Position numbers and translations under genes: made by a program. Of a stretch of 37,043 nucleotides of DNA, positions 34,904 through 37,043 are shown piece by piece. Position 1 is the first letter of the stretch. Every line of letters starts with the position of its first letter. Location: the IMG/VR virus record IMGVR_UViG_3300017527_000830, positions 1 to 37,043 of that record. One strand, given 5' to 3'. Below the pieces are notes generated by a model, which worked only from the letters and a program-made list of their open reading frames with translations, was not told the origin of the DNA and did not search any database. The DNA comes from a virus.

Positions 34904-35068
34904 TTATTCACGATCACACAGGATCGACTCTGCATAATCGCTCGCAAAGTAATCTTCTTTCAAAAGATCCGCATTTTCGCCGCTGTAATCCCAAATCATC
35001 CGGCGGCCTAGATTAATAAAAAAATATGCCACTCGATTCCAATACCTGCTCAATCGCCACATATTCAT
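34904..35068 (-). CDS. Hypothetical protein, 54 aa
   Basis: MNMWRLSRYWNRVAYFFINL followed by GRRMIWDYSGENADLLKEDY and FASDYAESILCDRE. ATG 35068 is 3 bp downstream of the methyltransferase stop, with GGAG 8 bases before it. The N-terminal half is basic-aromatic and the C-terminal half acidic. Function unknown. Coupling to the methyltransferase gene suggests a joint role or only transcript sharing. Confidence 0.5.
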   Translation of the reverse strand: MNMWRLSRYWNRVAYFFINLGRRMIWDYSGENADLLKEDYFASDYAESILCDRE

Positions 35069-35070
35069 AA

Positions 35071-36429
35071 TCAGATCTCCTTTTTATATTTTTTAGCCCA
35101 GCGTTTGCCGGCGGTTTTCAGGCCGGCGGCGCTAAAGGGCGCATAGTAATTAATGCGGTATTTGTCCGGATCCTGGATGCGCTTGTGCATCTTGAACAGG
35201 CCGCGGTATTTCATGGAGCTGGGGTGGCGCGTGAAACAGGTGGTCAGCACGTATTTGAAGTCCTCGGCAAAGCGCAGATCCAGGACCTCCTTGACGTCGC
35301 GCGACAACAGGGCCAGCAGGATGAGCTTGGCGATTTTCTCGGTGCAGTTGGGTACGACCAGGTCGCTCATCAGATAGATCATGGCGGGGTCCTGCTCGCC
35401 GGGCAGTTTCCACTGGTGCGAGGTGGCGCAAAAGTCGGCCTTGCCGATGATATAGCCGTCCGCCAGGAACGCCAGCGATTCGGCCACGCCGCCGGTGAAG
35501 GTATTGATCATGGCCGAGGCAAAAAGCTCGTTCATACGGATGCTCTGGGGCACGCTGATTTTGGTCAGATCTAATTTTTCGCGGCCGGTGAATTGACGAT
35601 CCGCCGGGAAAAACGGGCCGATGTCCTCGCTTTTGACTTTGTGGCGCACGACGGCGGCGGGTTTGGATTTTTGGGAGATTAAATAAAGTGTGTTGCTGCC
35701 CCGGCCGCGCGGCATTATGATTGCCCTGGGGGTGCCGATAATCGCGTGGACTTCGGGCAGATCCTTATATAAAATCACGATGTATTCATTGAATTTTTTT
35801 ATCAGCCGGTAAAGGGATAAATCATCATCCAGTATGGGCGTGTATTCCGGCGACTGCCAGGCAATGGCCGTGCGCAACAGTTTGTCCAGGTTCTCGTAAT
35901 CGCCCTTGTAGATCGGCGGGGCGCAGATGAAGGTGTGCGCCGGATCCGCATCTTCCAGCACTTTAAAACCGTCTTTGGCCTCATATTGGATTTTGCCCAG
36001 GTGTTTTTTATAGGCCTGCAGCTTGGCCTTGGTTTTATCCATGAGCTGGGGCCAGTTGGCCCGGTATATTTCCACCTGGCGTTTTTGAAATGGGTTCTTC
36101 ATTTTCCAGACCTGACGCAGATCGTACAGTAGGGCAATGGAGGCGATCGTATCTATGGGCGTGTCGATGCTGACCAGGTCCTTTAGATGCTCCGGACAGT
36201 CGGGCTGAGTACTCAAGTCCAGTTTTCGGCCGGTTAAATAGGCACCCAGGGCCGAGGTGTAGAGCGTGATATCACAGGTTTTGATCTCGCCTTTGTAGCC
36301 TGCCGATCGCAGCACCGACGGGATAGTAAAGTTGCCGGCGCAGATATTGAGCACCGGGTGTTTTATATGAGCGGTGTAGCCGGCTAAAACCGTGCGGACA
36401 TCGGCGGGAATGGCTCCGATAAATGACAT
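35071..36429 (-). CDS. Adenine-methyltransferase-like phage protein (Gp3-like), 452 aa
   Basis: The N-terminal part has a Rossmann-type methyltransferase opening: LNICAGNFTIPSVLRSAG (28-45) in place of the FxGxG box, then EIKTCDITLY with an acidic residue after beta-2, and FICAPPIYKGDYENL (168-182), an APPIY variant of the catalytic NPPY/DPPY motif. Such proteins are described as putative antirestriction adenine methyltransferases in phages. The C-terminal 200 residues (from FTGREKLDLTKISVPQSIRM) are a recognition-like domain. GGAGG precedes ATG 36429. The frameshifted ParB-like gene ends just upstream; the pair resembles phage-borne DNA modification modules. Confidence 0.65.
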   Translation of the reverse strand: MSFIGAIPADVRTVLAGYTAHIKHPVLNICAGNFTIPSVLRSAGYKGEIKTCDITLYTSALGAYLTGRKLDLSTQPDCPEHLKDLVSIDTPIDTIASIALLYDLRQVWKMKNPFQKRQVEIYRANWPQLMDKTKAKLQAYKKHLGKIQYEAKDGFKVLEDADPAHTFICAPPIYKGDYENLDKLLRTAIAWQSPEYTPILDDDLSLYRLIKKFNEYIVILYKDLPEVHAIIGTPRAIIMPRGRGSNTLYLISQKSKPAAVVRHKVKSEDIGPFFPADRQFTGREKLDLTKISVPQSIRMNELFASAMINTFTGGVAESLAFLADGYIIGKADFCATSHQWKLPGEQDPAMIYLMSDLVVPNCTEKIAKLILLALLSRDVKEVLDLRFAEDFKYVLTTCFTRHPSSMKYRGLFKMHKRIQDPDKYRINYYAPFSAAGLKTAGKRWAKKYKKEI

Positions 36430-36430
36430 T

Positions 36431-37043
36431 TCACTTTTCCTCCCGGTTTAAATATTGGTTGATTATCTCGATGATGCGCACCATCGCCAGGGATCCGTTT
36501 TTGATGTTGTCCTTTTCCTTGACGCGCTGAATAGTGTCGTAAAACTCCTGAAAACATTGCATGGGGGCCAGGTATTTTTCATTGGCGCTAATACTGCTTA
36601 AATCCTCCATAATTTGATCCAATAGCTCTTTTTCTTCTTTGACGAATACGAAACTGACGGTTTTTGTGGCGATATTGGGTGTTGAAAAGGTCACAAATGA
36701 AATGTTTTCAAGCTGCTCTATCGTTTCGCTGGACAGGCCCGTATAGAGTTTGTCCTCCACGTCCTTGATGGCCGCCCATAAACTGGCCAAAATCCCCATG
36801 TCATCCTCGCCCACTAGGGCATTATGGGATAGCTGGATGGCCACCTTATGACCGGCGGGTATTTTTTTGGTAATAACGATTTGGTAATAACGATGATTAA
36901 AACCAGCGGGATCTGAGCCTCGATACTGGCCTTGACGCGATGGTTGCCGGATAGCACCTCCAGGCGGCCGGCCTTGACCTCGTGGCAAAGGGGCACACTG
37001 GACAGGCGCTTTTCCTTGCGGATATTGGCGACGAGCTGGTTGA
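36431..37043 (-). pseudogene. ParB-like nuclease-domain protein, frameshifted by a 14-bp duplication (5' end off window)
   Basis: From the right edge one frame reads NQLVANIRKEKRLSSVPLCH then GRLEVLSGNHRVKASIEAQI, the ParB N-terminal box. At 36868-36895 the 14-mer ATCGTTATTACCAA occurs twice in tandem. Removing one copy joins this frame to a second one, KKIPAGHKVAIQLSHNALVG to ISANEKYLAPMQCFQEFYD and a C-terminus NQYLNREEK, with no stop. In the given sequence the first frame soon ends. The protein probably guided or licensed the neighbouring methyltransferase. Whether the frameshift is real, reversible or an assembly artefact is open. Confidence 0.75.

Overview
The window reads as the late (structural) half of an integrated lambda-like siphovirus, plus about 3.2 kb of flanking DNA. 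Nearly every credible gene is on the minus strand, so the phage reads from right to left. The prophage side is GC-rich; the left flank and the inside of one tail protein are clearly AT-richer. The host cannot be named from the sequence. GTAG/GTGG-headed REP hairpins, heptameric spacer repeats and a Gram-negative 3-TM holin fit a proteobacterium in the broad sense, and a Desulfobacterota host is a guess only.

Left flank (1-3246). A small early-type phage operon (Ner-like HTH, unknown 75-aa protein, CII-like regulator running off the edge) reads leftward from a sigma70-type promoter whose -10/-35 interval is filled by a palindrome. Next come an N-terminal fragment of an HsdR-like restriction nuclease, two degenerate copies of a tmRNA (ssrA) 3' end, and an AAA+ ATPase with a C-terminal helix-turn-helix and an apparently leaderless promoter. 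After a gene-poor spacer lies the 3' part of a tRNA-Val(GAC) followed by its terminator. I take the tRNA piece as the prophage attachment junction. This flank looks like an integration hot spot.

Prophage (about 3293 to the right edge, in order of transcription). Frameshifted ParB-like protein and adenine-methyltransferase-like protein; two tiny genes; terminase small and GpA-type large subunits; a small HTH protein; about 500 bp of repeat-rich non-coding DNA; a cassette of about ten small genes (DUF2958, a tandem-repeat protein, a 34-aa membrane protein, ParB, DUF488 and unknowns) with its own promoter, long leader and terminator; then the morphogenesis block: zinc-ribbon protein, gpW-like protein, portal, U35-type protease with nested scaffold, decoration protein, HK97-fold capsid protein, exported and TPR membrane proteins, FII-like and gp10-like joining proteins, two paralogous tail-tube proteins, G/GT tail chaperones with a programmed -1 frameshift site, tape measure, distal tail, hub, fibre, three proteins with signal peptides, and a lysis region with holin and M15-like peptidase next to the tRNA fragment.

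Three things stand out. First, the spacers of the morphogenesis block are occupied almost one by one by at least four families of short repeat elements (GTAG-headed hairpins, TATGAGC repeats, GAGGTTT inverted heptads, GTGGGAGC REP hairpins), which is unusual in a phage and includes one REP inside a coding sequence. Second, the autonomous-looking small-gene cassette between terminase and portal carries a repeated pre-RBS motif and a duplicated post-stop hairpin. Third, four proteins encoded among virion genes have Sec signal peptides. The tail-chaperone frameshift signal is complete: TTTTTTA heptamer, 8-nt spacer and perfect 9-bp stem.
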